A stretch of 62,187 nucleotides of DNA from Paracoccaceae bacterium (lineage in GTDB: Bacteria > Pseudomonadota > Alphaproteobacteria > Rhodobacterales > Rhodobacteraceae), in contig JAQWNW010000034.1 of assembly GCA_029246285.1 (NCBI GenBank), positions 1-62,187 of the forward strand, given 5' to 3'. Of this stretch, positions 18,890 to 28,793 are shown in pieces (position 1 is the stretch's first letter; every line of letters begins with the position of its first letter). The notes under the pieces were generated by a model. That model was not told the origin of the DNA. It saw nothing but the letters and a program-made list of their open reading frames with translations, and ran no database searches. The translations under genes were made by a program, and so were the position numbers.

Positions 18890-19888
18890 ATGGGTATTAA
18901 AATTGGAATTAACGGCATGGGTAGGATTGGTAGGTGCACGTTAGCTTCTATAATTGAGAATGACCGAAATGATGTAGAAGTAATTAAGATCAATGCATCA
19001 GGACCTATTGAGACAAATGCCCATTTGCTAAAATATGACAGCGTTCATGGAAAATTCAAAAATGATATTAAAGTTGAAAATGACACTATGAATGTTGGCA
19101 AAGGGCCAATCAAAGTATTTTCTAGTTATGACCCGACTGATTTGGATTGGTCAGGAGTTGATGTTCTTTTAGAATGTTCAGGGAAATTCAAATCTCGCGA
19201 GAAAGCCCAGCTCCACCTAAACCAAGGAGCAAAAAAAATACTTATATCAGCTCCTGGTGAAAACGTTGATAAAACAATTGTTTACGGAGTAAACCATAAT
19301 AATTTAACTCCTAAAGACCTTATTGTATCAAATGCCTCATGCACAACCAACTGTTTAGCACCAATAGCGAAAGTTTTAAATGATGCTATCGGTATAAAAA
19401 ATGGAATAATGACGACAATTCATTCTTACACCGGCGATCAACCCACTTTAGACCGTAGACATTCTAACCTTTACAGAGCTAGAGCGGCCGCTTTGTCAAT
19501 TATACCGACCTCTACTGGCGCGGCTAAAGCAATTGGTGAAGTACTACCAGAGTTGAGTGGAAAACTAGATGGCTCTGCTTTAAGAGTTCCTACCCCAAAC
19601 GTTTCTGCAGTCGACCTTACGTTTACTGCAAATGTAGATACTAGCGTGAGAGAAGTTAACGAAATTATCGCACAGGCAGCTGGCAGTTCTATGCAAAATA
19701 TTATTAGTTATGAGACAGAACCGAAAGTATCGATAGATTTTAATCATGAATCCTACTCAGCAAATTTTGCACCAGATCAGACTAAAGTTATTCAAGACAG
19801 ATTAGTGAGAGTACTAGCTTGGTATGATAATGAATGGGGATTTTCATGTCGAATGATTGATAATGCACTACTAATGGGCAGCCTATGA
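18890..19888 (+). CDS. gap: glyceraldehyde-3-phosphate dehydrogenase, type I
   Basis: 332 residues. The nucleotide-binding GINGMGRIGR is at 7-15 and the catalytic Cys151 lies in NASCTTNCLAP. It oxidises glyceraldehyde-3-phosphate to 1,3-bisphosphoglycerate. At the end of the second strand of the Rossmann fold the usual Asp that selects NAD (the I-N-D pattern) is replaced: the sequence is KINASGPIET, with Ala at that place, so use of NADP or both coenzymes is possible. GAGACC lies ahead of the ATG. The gene is third-of-a-series context: tkt before it, pgk after it. Confidence 0.94.
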   Translation: MGIKIGINGMGRIGRCTLASIIENDRNDVEVIKINASGPIETNAHLLKYDSVHGKFKNDIKVENDTMNVGKGPIKVFSSYDPTDLDWSGVDVLLECSGKFKSREKAQLHLNQGAKKILISAPGENVDKTIVYGVNHNNLTPKDLIVSNASCTTNCLAPIAKVLNDAIGIKNGIMTTIHSYTGDQPTLDRRHSNLYRARAAALSIIPTSTGAAKAIGEVLPELSGKLDGSALRVPTPNVSAVDLTFTANVDTSVREVNEIIAQAAGSSMQNIISYETEPKVSIDFNHESYSANFAPDQTKVIQDRLVRVLAWYDNEWGFSCRMIDNALLMGSL

Positions 19889-19927
19889 TATTAATCACGC
19901 GCATTAGAGTTAAATCTTGGGGAATTA

Positions 19928-21118
19928 ATGAACTGGAAAAGAATTGATCAGCTAAATCTTAAGGGCAAACGTGTTCTCACTCGAGTAGATATTAATGTTC
20001 CAATAAAAGATTCAATAGTTTCGGATACAACACGCATAGAACGGATTATACCGACTATAAACTCAATAGTCGCAAATGGTGGTATCCCAATAATCATCTC
20101 ACATTTTGGCCGCCCGACTAAACAAAAGGAGAAAGAATACTCCCTTAAACAATTAGTTCCTTACTTATCTAAATATCTTGAGCAAGAAGTCATTTTTACT
20201 GATCAAGATGAGATCAATACTATTGTCAAACAATCTAAGGCCTTAAAGCCAGGACAAATTTTACTTTTAGAAAATATTCGGTTCAGAAGCGGTGAAACTT
20301 CAAATGATCCAATTTTGGCTCGGCAACTAGCTGAGTTAGGTGAGGTCTTTTGTAATGATGCTTTTTCAGCAGCTCACAGGGCACATGCATCGACTGAAGG
20401 TATCGCGCATTTATTACCAAATTGCGTTGGATTTCAGATGGAAGCTGAGTTATTGAACTTGGAACAGACTTTAGTTAAACCAAAGCAACCTGTTACAGCG
20501 ATAATTGGTGGCTCAAAAATTTCAACTAAAATTGATTTGCTTAATAATCTAGCTCAGAAATTTAATTTTTTAGTTATTGGTGGTGGAATGGCTAATACAT
20601 TCTTAAAAGCAGCAGGTTTCAACATTGGTAATAGCCTTTATGAAGAAGACTATCTTAATTCTGCAATTAAAATATCTAAAATCGCGGAGCAATCCAATTG
20701 TAAGATTGTTTTACCAAATGACATAGTGGTTGCAAAAGAGTTAATAGAAAATTCATCTTCCGAAATATATGATGTAACAAAATGCCCAGAGGATCAAATG
20801 ATCCTTGATATTGGTCCAAAAACTATCAAGAATATTTGTTATATAATTAAAGATTCTAAAACTTTAATCTGGAATGGGCCTCTTGGTGCATTTGAATTTC
20901 AGCCCTTTAACACCTCCACAGATGAAATTGCTAAATTCTCATCAAAATTAACTCGCGAGGGAAAATTAGTAAGCGTGGCAGGTGGAGGAGATACGATCTC
21001 TGCATTAAGCTTAACGGGCTCTGATAAAGAATTTACATACATTTCAACCGCTGGTGGAGCTTTCTTAGAATGGATGGAGGGAAAAGACTTACCAGCCATA
21101 AAACCTCTACTAGATTAA
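19928..21118 (+). CDS. pgk: phosphoglycerate kinase
   Basis: 396 residues, normal length. It transfers phosphate from 1,3-bisphosphoglycerate to ADP. Signatures are KRVLTRVDINVPI near the N-terminus, the substrate-binding ISHFGRP, LLLENIRFRSGE, the hinge KPVTAIIGGSKISTKID-type segment, and the nucleotide motif VAGGGDTISAL near the C-terminus. It begins 39 bp after gap with TTGGGGAATT upstream. Confidence 0.95.
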   Translation: MNWKRIDQLNLKGKRVLTRVDINVPIKDSIVSDTTRIERIIPTINSIVANGGIPIIISHFGRPTKQKEKEYSLKQLVPYLSKYLEQEVIFTDQDEINTIVKQSKALKPGQILLLENIRFRSGETSNDPILARQLAELGEVFCNDAFSAAHRAHASTEGIAHLLPNCVGFQMEAELLNLEQTLVKPKQPVTAIIGGSKISTKIDLLNNLAQKFNFLVIGGGMANTFLKAAGFNIGNSLYEEDYLNSAIKISKIAEQSNCKIVLPNDIVVAKELIENSSSEIYDVTKCPEDQMILDIGPKTIKNICYIIKDSKTLIWNGPLGAFEFQPFNTSTDEIAKFSSKLTREGKLVSVAGGGDTISALSLTGSDKEFTYISTAGGAFLEWMEGKDLPAIKPLLD

Positions 21119-21182
21119 TATGTTTGCGCAACAAAGATACTTGAACTAAAACATCTTTAAGCCAATTAAAAGGAACAAAAAT

Positions 21183-22112
21183 ATGAGATCGACCAGACAT
21201 GTTCAAAAAATTCTTCAAAATTATGAAACAGATAATCCGGGAGTAAAGGGAAATCTTTGCAGAATTTTGATGAATGGAAAGTTAGGTGGAACAGGAAAAC
21301 TCATAATTTTGCCTGTAGATCAAGGATTTGAGCATGGGCCAGCCAGGTCGTTTGCTCCTAACCCAACCAGTTATGACCCTCATTATCATTATAAATTAGC
21401 AATAAATGCTGGATTAAATGCCTTCGCCGCTCCGCTTGGGATGATCGAAGCTGGAGCAGACACTTTTGCTGGCCAAATCCCAACAATTCTTAAAGTGAAC
21501 TCAGCAAACTCATTAATTCCAAAAGAAACACCTAAAACTCAAGCTATTACGGCATGTGTAGATGATGCTCTCAGACTAGGCTGTTCTGCGATCGGGTTTA
21601 CTATTTATCCTGGGTCCTCAATGGCTTTGGAGATGTTTTCAGAAATCTCAGCAATGCGCGAAGAAGCGGCTGCAAAAGGCATACCAACAGTAATTTGGTC
21701 TTACCCAAGAGGAGAAGCTTTAGACAAGGCCGGTGAAACAGCTGCAGATATATCTTCCTATGCAGCACAAATTGCAGCCCTTTTAGGAGCTCATATTATA
21801 AAAGTAAAACTATCTTCTGATCACTTGTCTTTGCCCGAGGCTAAGAAGGTGTATGAAGATGAAGAGATTGATATCTCTTCCCAAGCCGCAAGAGTTAAAG
21901 ATGTTATGAAGTCAGCATTAAATGGTCGCAGGATTGTTGTTTTTTCTGGCGGTTCTAAAAAAGGGATCGAAAGCGTTTATGATGATGCCCGAGCAATTAG
22001 AGATGGTGGTGGTAATGGGTCAATTATTGGTAGGAATAGTTTTCAACGAAGTTATCCTGATGCTTTAGAAATGCTCAACAACTTAATCGAAATATATAAA
22101 GGTAAGGCATAA
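21183..22112 (+). CDS. fructose-bisphosphate aldolase, class I (DhnA/FbaB type)
   Basis: 309 residues. It cleaves fructose-1,6-bisphosphate through a Schiff base and needs no metal. The bacterial class I DhnA family pattern is present: ILPVDQGFEHGPARSF near 41, GCSAIGFTIYPGS, the Schiff-base lysine region HIIKVKLSSDHL (about 200-211) and IVVFSGGSKKGIE for phosphate binding. It completes the tkt-gap-pgk-fba cluster, with AAAGGAAC as ribosome site. The class II enzyme is not in the window. Confidence 0.92.
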   Translation: MRSTRHVQKILQNYETDNPGVKGNLCRILMNGKLGGTGKLIILPVDQGFEHGPARSFAPNPTSYDPHYHYKLAINAGLNAFAAPLGMIEAGADTFAGQIPTILKVNSANSLIPKETPKTQAITACVDDALRLGCSAIGFTIYPGSSMALEMFSEISAMREEAAAKGIPTVIWSYPRGEALDKAGETAADISSYAAQIAALLGAHIIKVKLSSDHLSLPEAKKVYEDEEIDISSQAARVKDVMKSALNGRRIVVFSGGSKKGIESVYDDARAIRDGGGNGSIIGRNSFQRSYPDALEMLNNLIEIYKGKA

Positions 22113-22150
22113 ATTACCAATTTTCATAGAAAAAACTAATTTTTTTTAAG

Positions 22151-22200
22151 AATGATTCGTTTTAGGGATTCACAAAGCGAATCACTTATGTAATGATTCG
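22151..22200. repeat. GATTCG direct and inverted repeat cluster
   Basis: AATGATTCG occurs at 22151-22159 and again at 22192-22200, with an inverted GCGAATC at 22178-22184 between them, so a GATTCG/CGAATC stem is possible. It lies between the aldolase and ftsB genes and could be a weak terminator or a protein site. Function unknown. Confidence 0.4.
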
Positions 22201-22238
22201 GTTAAGCTGACTTTAGATTAGCAAACCGAGGCAACGAA

Positions 22239-22541
22239 TTGAAATTATCAATTACCACACCTGCAATTGGGGGTATTTTATACCTTACAATCGCCTTTTT
22301 CTTAGCAGCTTATTTTGCTTTCAGTGCAATTCAAGGAAATCATGGAATTTTTAAAAGAATCCAAGCTGAAGCCCAAGTTGAAGAATTACAAAAACACTTA
22401 AACGTTCTAGAAATTCAATTAATCAAAATGGAGAATAAAACTCGTAGGCTTTCAGATAATTTTTTAGACCTCGACTTACTTGATGAGAGAGCAAGAAAAG
22501 TTTTAGGTATGGCGCGAGCAGACGAAATAATCATTAATTGA
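22239..22541 (+). CDS. septum formation initiator FtsB/DivIC-like protein
   Basis: 100 residues from a TTG start (22239), with GAGGCAACG upstream; no ATG is possible. One membrane helix (about 8-30) is followed by a periplasmic coiled coil (about 40-72) and a LLDERARKVLGMARADEI tail typical of alphaproteobacterial DivIC/FtsB. It would take part in the FtsQLB division complex. Its place just ahead of pdhA is conserved in the class. Confidence 0.83.
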   Translation: MKLSITTPAIGGILYLTIAFFLAAYFAFSAIQGNHGIFKRIQAEAQVEELQKHLNVLEIQLIKMENKTRRLSDNFLDLDLLDERARKVLGMARADEIIIN

Positions 22542-22578
22542 ATTATTTACTATCATTTTATGTCAGAATATGTTATTA

Positions 22579-22598
22579 TTAGTTTAATATTAAACTAA
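22579..22598. promoter_or_regulatory. perfect 20-bp palindrome upstream of pdhA
   Basis: TTAGTTTAATATTAAACTAA reads the same on both strands. It ends 23 bases before the pdhA ATG, where a repressor would block transcription or initiation. No regulator is recognised. It could also fold as an RNA hairpin, though with almost no loop. Confidence 0.55.
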
Positions 22599-22621
22599 CT
22601 TTTAATATAAAGATAAACTAA

Positions 22622-23608
22622 ATGGCACAAAAATCAAAGAATGAAGCTAGTGAAACTTTAAGTCTGTATAAGGATATGCTGTTAATTAGACGCTTCGAAG
22701 AAAAAGCCGGGCAATTGTATGGTATGGGATTAATTGGTGGTTTTTGCCATTTATATATAGGTCAAGAAGCTGTCGTTGTTGGCTTAGAAGCGGCCGCAAG
22801 AAAAGGTGATCAAAGAATTACTTCCTATAGGGACCATGGTCACATGTTAGCTTGTGGAATGGAACCTAATGGTGTGATGGCGGAACTTACTGGAAGAATT
22901 GACGGTTATTCAAAAGGAAAAGGTGGTTCTATGCACATGTTTTCACGAGAAAAAGATTTTTATGGCGGTCATGGAATTGTAGCTGCGCAAGTTCCGATAG
23001 GTGCTGGTTTGGCATTTTCAAATATGTACAAAAATAATACTAATATTAGCTTCACATATTTTGGAGATGGCGCTGCAAATCAAGGCCAAGTTTATGAGAC
23101 TTTTAATATGGCTAGCTTATGGAAGTTACCCATCATTTTCATAATTGAAAATAATCAGTACGCAATGGGAACATCAATTTCAAGGTCCTCCTCAACTCCA
23201 GATTTATATACTCGAGGAGCCGCCTTTGGAATACCTGGAGAGCTTGTAAATGGTATGGATGTTTTGGCAGTTAAAGAAGCCGGCCTTAAAGCGGCAAAAC
23301 ATTGTAGAGCTGGTAAAGGGCCATATATTTTAGAAATGAAAACTTACCGCTACCGAGGGCATTCTATGTCAGACCCAGCAAGGTATAGGACTAGGCAAGA
23401 AGTCAACAAAGTAAAGGATGAACAAGACCCTATCGATTTAATCAAACAAATGCTCTTAAAGAAAAAATATTCGACTGAAGAAAAACTCAAAGAACTTGAT
23501 CAAGAAATTAAGCAATTAATTACCCAAGCAGCTGATTTTGCTCAACAATCACCTGAACCTGATGAAAATGAACTTTGGACAGACATTTACCAAGGAGAGG
23601 CACTATGA
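22622..23608 (+). CDS. pdhA: pyruvate dehydrogenase E1 component, alpha subunit
   Basis: 328 residues. It binds thiamine diphosphate and decarboxylates pyruvate as part of the pyruvate dehydrogenase complex. Conserved stretches are [27 protein letters not shown], the thiamine-diphosphate motif [21 protein letters not shown], and the phosphorylation-loop region [16 protein letters not shown]. The stop codon overlaps the pdhB start (ATGA), so the subunits are translationally coupled. A 20-bp palindrome precedes the gene. Confidence 0.95.
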   Translation: MAQKSKNEASETLSLYKDMLLIRRFEEKAGQLYGMGLIGGFCHLYIGQEAVVVGLEAAARKGDQRITSYRDHGHMLACGMEPNGVMAELTGRIDGYSKGKGGSMHMFSREKDFYGGHGIVAAQVPIGAGLAFSNMYKNNTNISFTYFGDGAANQGQVYETFNMASLWKLPIIFIIENNQYAMGTSISRSSSTPDLYTRGAAFGIPGELVNGMDVLAVKEAGLKAAKHCRAGKGPYILEMKTYRYRGHSMSDPARYRTRQEVNKVKDEQDPIDLIKQMLLKKKYSTEEKLKELDQEIKQLITQAADFAQQSPEPDENELWTDIYQGEAL

Positions 23609-24972
23609 CTATTGAAATAGTTATGCCAGCGCTCTCGCCTACAATGGAAGTAGGTAAGATTTCCAAATGGCATGTAAAAGCAGGTGACACCGTGCAAGCA
23701 GGAAGTATCATAGCTGAAATAGAAACAGACAAAGCTATAATGGAACTTGAAGCTTACGAAGATGGAATAATTAAGGAATTATTAGTCGCTGAAGGTTCAG
23801 AAAATATTTCAGTTAATTCTGCGATTGCTATAATGGATGACACAGAAACCAGTTCAGAAAAAATAAGTTCTAAACAAACTTTAGAGAAGCCTTTTTTCGT
23901 TGAGGCAAAAGAAAAGCTTCATACCCAAATTACCAAGGCTACAAAGAACATGCCGATAGAAAATCTGAAAAATCAGGATACTGAAATAACCGTGAGAGAA
24001 GCGCTTAGAGACGCTATGGCCGAAGAAATGCGTTTAGACGATACGGTCTTTTTAATGGGTGAAGAAGTGGCACAGTATCAGGGCGCTTATAAAGTAAGTC
24101 AGGGCCTATTAGAAGAATTTGGAGAAAAACGAGTAATTGACACACCTATTACCGAACATGGCTTTACAGGTTTAGCTATTGGCGCGGCTTTTGGAGGATT
24201 AAAACCCATCGTAGAATTCATGACATTCAATTTTGCACTTCAAGCGATGGATCAAATAATCAATTCTGCTGCAAAAACCTTGTATATGTCTGGTGGTCAA
24301 ATGGGAGCACCGTTAGTCTTTAGAGGACCAAATGGAGCCGCTTCGCGTGTCGGTGCCCAGCATAGTCAAGATTTCGCTTCATGGTATTCTCACATACCCG
24401 GGTTAAAAGTTTGCGCCCCCTACTCGGCTGATGACGCAAAGGGTCTATTAAAATCAGCGATAAGAGACCCTAATCCAGTTATTTTTTTAGAAAATGAGAT
24501 ATTATATAATAAAAAATTTCCGATCATAGAAAACTCAGAGGAGATAATCCCTTTGGGTAAAGCAAAAATAAGGAGAGAAGGGTCAGATATAACCATTGTA
24601 AGTTTTAGTATTGGTGTGGATCATGCCATACACGCAGCAGAGATATTAGAAACTAAAGGCATAAGTGCAGAAATTATAGATTTAAGAACCTTGAGGCCTA
24701 TGGATTATGAAACAGTTTTGACTTCTGTTATGAAAACTAACCGCTGCATTACGGTTGAAGAAGGATTTCCAATTGGCTCAATTGGAAATCACCTAGCAGC
24801 GGTAATTATGGAAAAGGCATTCGACTATCTAGATGCGCCGATACTAAATTGTACGGGAAAAGATATACCGATGCCATATGCATCAAATTTAGAAAAACTA
24901 GCCTTGATAACCGTCGAAGAAATTGTTGAACAAGCTTTGAAAGTTACTTACCACCAGGAGCGCATAAAATGA
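23605..24972 (+). CDS. pdhB: pyruvate dehydrogenase E1 beta subunit with N-terminal lipoyl domain
   Basis: 455 residues. Residues 1-80 form a lipoyl domain with the lipoylated lysine in [12 protein letters not shown]; a linker (about 90-125) leads to the E1 beta transketolase-like domain ([27 protein letters not shown] onward) and its C-terminal half. The ATG at 23605 overlaps the pdhA stop and fits the family start; an upstream in-frame ATG at 23575 lies inside pdhA. The fused lipoyl domain is a hallmark of alphaproteobacterial PdhB. Confidence 0.95.
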   Translation: MTIEIVMPALSPTMEVGKISKWHVKAGDTVQAGSIIAEIETDKAIMELEAYEDGIIKELLVAEGSENISVNSAIAIMDDTETSSEKISSKQTLEKPFFVEAKEKLHTQITKATKNMPIENLKNQDTEITVREALRDAMAEEMRLDDTVFLMGEEVAQYQGAYKVSQGLLEEFGEKRVIDTPITEHGFTGLAIGAAFGGLKPIVEFMTFNFALQAMDQIINSAAKTLYMSGGQMGAPLVFRGPNGAASRVGAQHSQDFASWYSHIPGLKVCAPYSADDAKGLLKSAIRDPNPVIFLENEILYNKKFPIIENSEEIIPLGKAKIRREGSDITIVSFSIGVDHAIHAAEILETKGISAEIIDLRTLRPMDYETVLTSVMKTNRCITVEEGFPIGSIGNHLAAVIMEKAFDYLDAPILNCTGKDIPMPYASNLEKLALITVEEIVEQALKVTYHQERIK

Positions 24973-26249
24973 CTATAGATATTTTAATGCCAGCGCTTTC
25001 GCCAACAATGGAAGTAGGAACCCTAGCAAAATGGATGGTCAAAAAAGGAGATATTATCAAGGCTGGAGACCTTTTAGCTGAAATTGAAACAGACAAAGCA
25101 ATTATGGAATTTGAGGCAGTAGATGAAGGTACAATTCTTGAATTGTCAGTAAAAGAGGGACAGACAGATATACCAGTAAACTCCGTTATTGCAAAAATTA
25201 CTGGTGAAACCATAGAAAAACCAACAAATAATAAAAAATCTCAGAAACCTTTGGCTGAGGTTAATCTCGACGTCGACAATCTCAAGATTAAAGAAAACTT
25301 ACTTTCCAATATCGAACAAATCAATAATGCCGAAAACAAGAAAAATAGAATTTTTGCAACTCCTCTAGCTAGAAGAATAGCAAAAGAAAAGAATATTGAT
25401 TTAAGCAAAATAAATGGATCAGGCCCTCGGGGTCGCATTATTAAAGCTGATATTGATAACCTCTCTAATACAAATGGGTCAATACAATTTAAGACTGATG
25501 AAACAAATCTTTCAGAAAAAAGCATTAGTCAAAAAGTTTTAGAAAACTACGCTGGCAGAGATTACACAAAAATCGAAATTGATAGTATGCGCAAGACAAT
25601 TATTTCCCGGTTAACAGTAGCTAAACAAACTATACCACATTATTATCTTAGACGTGATATTAGAGTAGACTCTTTAAGCAGTTTAAGATCGCAAATGAAT
25701 GAGGGCTTAAGAAAAAGAGAAATAAAAATATCAATTAATGATTTTATTATTAAAGCCTGTGCGAGCGCGTTACAAGAAGTCCCAGAATGTAACGTTATTT
25801 GGGGCGGTGATAAAATAATAAAATTCAAAGCCTCTGATATAGCAGTGGCCGTAGCAATCGAAGGAGGCCTAATTACACCTGTCTTATTTGACTTAGAAAA
25901 AAAAGGTTTAATAGATATTTCTGTTGAGATGAAATCTCTAGCTGAAAGGGCTAGAAATAAACAGTTAAAACCCAATGAATATCAAGGTGGAAGCTTTTCT
26001 ATTTCAAGCTTGGGAATGATGGGAGTTAAGAATTTTGATGCAGTTATTAATCCTCCTCATGGGTCAATACTGGCAGTAGGAGCCGTTCAAAAACGGCCAT
26101 ATTTTACCCAAGAAGGGACTTTATGTAGTCAGGATGTAATTTCGGTAACCTTATCAGCAGATCATAGGATGATTGATGGCGCAATAGGTGCGAAATTCTT
26201 AGATAGAATTTCATACAATATAGAGAATCCAGGTCTTATGTTAGTCTAA
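24969..26249 (+). CDS. pdhC: dihydrolipoamide acetyltransferase (E2 of pyruvate dehydrogenase)
   Basis: 426 residues. There is a lipoyl domain (1-80, [11 protein letters not shown]), a peripheral subunit-binding domain ([20 protein letters not shown], about 118-137, then GSGPRGRI) and the acyltransferase core from about 200, with the catalytic [10 protein letters not shown] near the C-terminus. It makes acetyl-CoA and forms the complex core. It overlaps the pdhB stop by 4 bp. No dihydrolipoamide dehydrogenase (E3) gene follows; instead cysE faces it, so E3 is encoded elsewhere. Confidence 0.95.
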   Translation: MTIDILMPALSPTMEVGTLAKWMVKKGDIIKAGDLLAEIETDKAIMEFEAVDEGTILELSVKEGQTDIPVNSVIAKITGETIEKPTNNKKSQKPLAEVNLDVDNLKIKENLLSNIEQINNAENKKNRIFATPLARRIAKEKNIDLSKINGSGPRGRIIKADIDNLSNTNGSIQFKTDETNLSEKSISQKVLENYAGRDYTKIEIDSMRKTIISRLTVAKQTIPHYYLRRDIRVDSLSSLRSQMNEGLRKREIKISINDFIIKACASALQEVPECNVIWGGDKIIKFKASDIAVAVAIEGGLITPVLFDLEKKGLIDISVEMKSLAERARNKQLKPNEYQGGSFSISSLGMMGVKNFDAVINPPHGSILAVGAVQKRPYFTQEGTLCSQDVISVTLSADHRMIDGAIGAKFLDRISYNIENPGLMLV

Positions 26250-26258
26250 GAAGCTGTT

Positions 26259-27068
26259 TTACTTAACTTCTTTTAACAACTGATCCATAGTTAATGCTGG
26301 CTGATCACATCCAGCCTCGCCAACTATTCTTGCAGGAACTCCCGCGACTGTTTTACATTTAGGTACATCTTTTAAGACAACTGATCCGGCGGCTATTCTA
26401 CAACAATTCCCTATTTTGATATTGCCTAAAACTTTTGCACCCGCTCCAATCAACACACCATCCCCAACTTTGGGGTGTCGATCCTTTTCATTCTTACCAG
26501 TCCCACCAAGAGTTACTGAATGTAACATTGATACATTATCTCCAACGACGGCCGTCTCACCAATTACAATCGAATGAGCGTGATCAATCATCAATCCTTT
26601 CCCTATTTTAGCTGCAGGATGAATATCAATGCTGTACACCTCAGAACATCGATTTTGGATAAAATATGCCAAATCCTTTCTATCTGCCCTCCAAAGAAAA
26701 TTAGCCACTCTGTAGCATTGTAATGCCTGAAACCCTTTATAATACAAAAAGGGTTGTAGAAACTTATTACAAGCAGGATCCCTTTCATAGAAAGCGATAA
26801 GATCAGCTCTTGCAGAGTGAATTATATCGGGTTCATCATTGTATGCATCGGTAAAAACCCGCATAAGTAACTCTTCAGAAATCTCCACAGATTTGATTTT
26901 GCTTGATAATCTAAACGCCAGAGCCCGATCCAAAGAGTTATGATTTAAAATGGAAACATGGGCCACACTAGCCATAAGAGGCTCTAGTGCAACTAGGGCG
27001 TTAGCATCATCCCTTATCCGTGACCAAACAGGATCGATAGCGGCTATATTTACTCTATGTTCGCCCAT
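26259..27068 (-). CDS. cysE: serine O-acetyltransferase
   Basis: 269 residues. It makes O-acetylserine from serine and acetyl-CoA, the first step of cysteine synthesis. The N-terminal helical domain is followed by a left-handed beta-helix with hexapeptide repeats (IDIHPAAKIGKGLMIDHAHS, about 148-167, then VIGETAVVGDNVSML, GVLIGAGAKVLGNIKIG). The catalytic His region DHAHSIVIGE is intact. The C-terminal tail is short and ends LLKEVK, so whether the Ile-ended contact with cysteine synthase exists is unclear. Confidence 0.93.
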   Translation of the reverse strand: MGEHRVNIAAIDPVWSRIRDDANALVALEPLMASVAHVSILNHNSLDRALAFRLSSKIKSVEISEELLMRVFTDAYNDEPDIIHSARADLIAFYERDPACNKFLQPFLYYKGFQALQCYRVANFLWRADRKDLAYFIQNRCSEVYSIDIHPAAKIGKGLMIDHAHSIVIGETAVVGDNVSMLHSVTLGGTGKNEKDRHPKVGDGVLIGAGAKVLGNIKIGNCCRIAAGSVVLKDVPKCKTVAGVPARIVGEAGCDQPALTMDQLLKEVK

Positions 27069-27141
27069 GATAATTTTCCTTATTTTCCCAAAACTATCAA
27101 ATTTTACACAAACAATCTATACATTTTATAAATTAAGAAAA

Positions 27142-28155
27142 CTAACCAGAATGATTTAACGATTGGAATAACGTAGGATCTAAACTAGTTTGATTAAATG
27201 TTGGGCCGTTTACTAACACTGAAACTGCATCATGGCTGTGTAAACTTTCTTGATGATTTACCACAACTCTAAAATCAGTAACAGATTCAAGAGCTTGTAA
27301 CTGCTCACACAATAAACGCGCAGCATCTTCTACGAATATTGGATTAGATGCATTTAGCTCCGCAAATGCCTGCTCATCTTCTCTCTTTACCATTACCTGA
27401 GTTTCGGTCGGAATAGCTTCCCTGCATAAGAGTATCAATTCTTCGATACTGAATGTTTTATTTGGAGATACTAAAGCCGATATTCTGGCTATTGATCTTT
27501 GCGAATGTGGTGTCGCCAACTGTCTTCTTTCAGATCGCGCATGCTCGGAAAGCTCTAAAGAGCAAGGGCAAGTGGAGGAATATACATAATCTAGGTGAAC
27601 TATATTGGAACAAACATTATCTTTATCCAATACTTCTAAAGCCACATTATAATACTGGAAGCCCTCCAAACTCGAACGTAACGATTTTTTAAGCATTGGA
27701 AAAGAGAAGCGGATTTGAATACGCGCATCCAAACTATCTAAGTCGTCTTTATAATCATTTAAAGCATTCTCTACCACTTTGAAATTAAAAGTATCCTTAG
27801 AATGTTTATAAAACGAACGCATTATTCGGCTCATATTTATACCCTTTTTATTAGCATCTAAAGAAACTGTACCAGTCACCGAAGTTTCAAGAGTTAATAA
27901 GTTACCATCTGCGCTTTTATACGTGAGCGGCATTTTGAAATTCGAAATACCGACATGTTGAATTTGTTTCTTAGATCCTCTTATCAAACTTGGCTCACCA
28001 TTCTGTAGATCTGGTAGTGTTTCTACGTATTCTGAAGAGGCCTCAAAATCATCATTGTAATCACGGCTTAAGGGCTCTTCATTTTGCTGGCCTTCTCGCT
28101 GATAGTCATCGAGCACTTTCGATACTGGATTAATTTCTTTATTTTGTATGTTCAT
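27142..28155 (-). CDS. folE2: GTP cyclohydrolase I type B (FolE2)
   Basis: 337 residues. It makes dihydroneopterin triphosphate from GTP, the first step of folate synthesis. FolE2 is unrelated in sequence to zinc-dependent FolE and can use Fe or Mn. Family motifs are SSTCPCSLELSEHARSERRQ (metal Cys region) and VVNHQESLHSHDAVSVLVNG near the C-terminus. The N-terminal 45 residues are a variable acidic extension. It is functionally linked to the zinc locus at 53-57 kb, because bacteria often switch to FolE2 when zinc is short; no strong Zur box is seen upstream. Confidence 0.9.
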   Translation of the reverse strand: MNIQNKEINPVSKVLDDYQREGQQNEEPLSRDYNDDFEASSEYVETLPDLQNGEPSLIRGSKKQIQHVGISNFKMPLTYKSADGNLLTLETSVTGTVSLDANKKGINMSRIMRSFYKHSKDTFNFKVVENALNDYKDDLDSLDARIQIRFSFPMLKKSLRSSLEGFQYYNVALEVLDKDNVCSNIVHLDYVYSSTCPCSLELSEHARSERRQLATPHSQRSIARISALVSPNKTFSIEELILLCREAIPTETQVMVKREDEQAFAELNASNPIFVEDAARLLCEQLQALESVTDFRVVVNHQESLHSHDAVSVLVNGPTFNQTSLDPTLFQSLNHSG

Positions 28156-28288
28156 TTTTTAATTCCTTCGGACCGGGATTATCTTATAGATGGTATCGTT
28201 ATTAAAAAAATCCAGTCTAAATTGTAATTAACATAAATGTTTTGATCAGCCTATTATAACTCTAAAGTAGTTTGTGAAACACTTAAGC

Positions 28289-28714
28289 TCAAGAATTTGG
28301 TGGGATAGAATAAGTCATCGAGGCTCTGGCTACCGGTTTTGTACTGCCTTCAGAGTAAATTAAGACATCACCAACACACAAATTTTTTCCTAATTTCAAA
28401 AGACGTGTTTTAGCTATTAAATCTACTTCTGCTTCTGGTTTACGCATAAAATCCAACGAACAGTTAGTCGTCACAGCGAGAGAAACTGGACCAATTCTAG
28501 ACATTGTTAATATATATAATGATATGTCTGCCAAAGAAAACATTGTGGGACCAGAAACGGTGCCTCCTGGTCTTAAATGACTATCATCAATTTTATGCCT
28601 AACCACCAATGAAGTTTCACTTAATTCGTCAATTCCGAAATTTTTAGCCTGCTGAGGGAAAGTTTCTGTCAGCAATGACATTATTTCGCTCGCTGACATT
28701 TTTAATGATGACAT
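28289..28714 (-). CDS. PaaI-like hotdog thioesterase
   Basis: 141 residues of the 4HBT hotdog fold: RPGGTVSGPTMFSLADISLYI (about 48-68) is the substrate-pocket helix, followed by strands with LDFMRKPEAEVDLIAKTRLLKLGKNLCVGDVLIYSEGS. Such enzymes hydrolyse acyl- or aryl-CoA thioesters. The usual catalytic Asp or Glu of the hot helix appears as D (LADIS). Substrate unknown. It lies upstream of folE2 on the same strand. Confidence 0.82.
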   Translation of the reverse strand: MSSLKMSASEIMSLLTETFPQQAKNFGIDELSETSLVVRHKIDDSHLRPGGTVSGPTMFSLADISLYILTMSRIGPVSLAVTTNCSLDFMRKPEAEVDLIAKTRLLKLGKNLCVGDVLIYSEGSTKPVARASMTYSIPPNS

Positions 28715-28793
28715 TTTTTTTCCTTTTTATTAAGAGTTCTAATAATACAGAATAAGTTAGAAAATCAATCTACTAAATCGACAGGATAATATT

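Noticed and set aside
26248-26272. AAGAAG/CTTCTT hairpin between pdhC and cysE as terminator
   Set aside because: Six A/T-rich pairs, a 13-base loop and only a two-base T tail; too weak, and it lies within the end of cysE.
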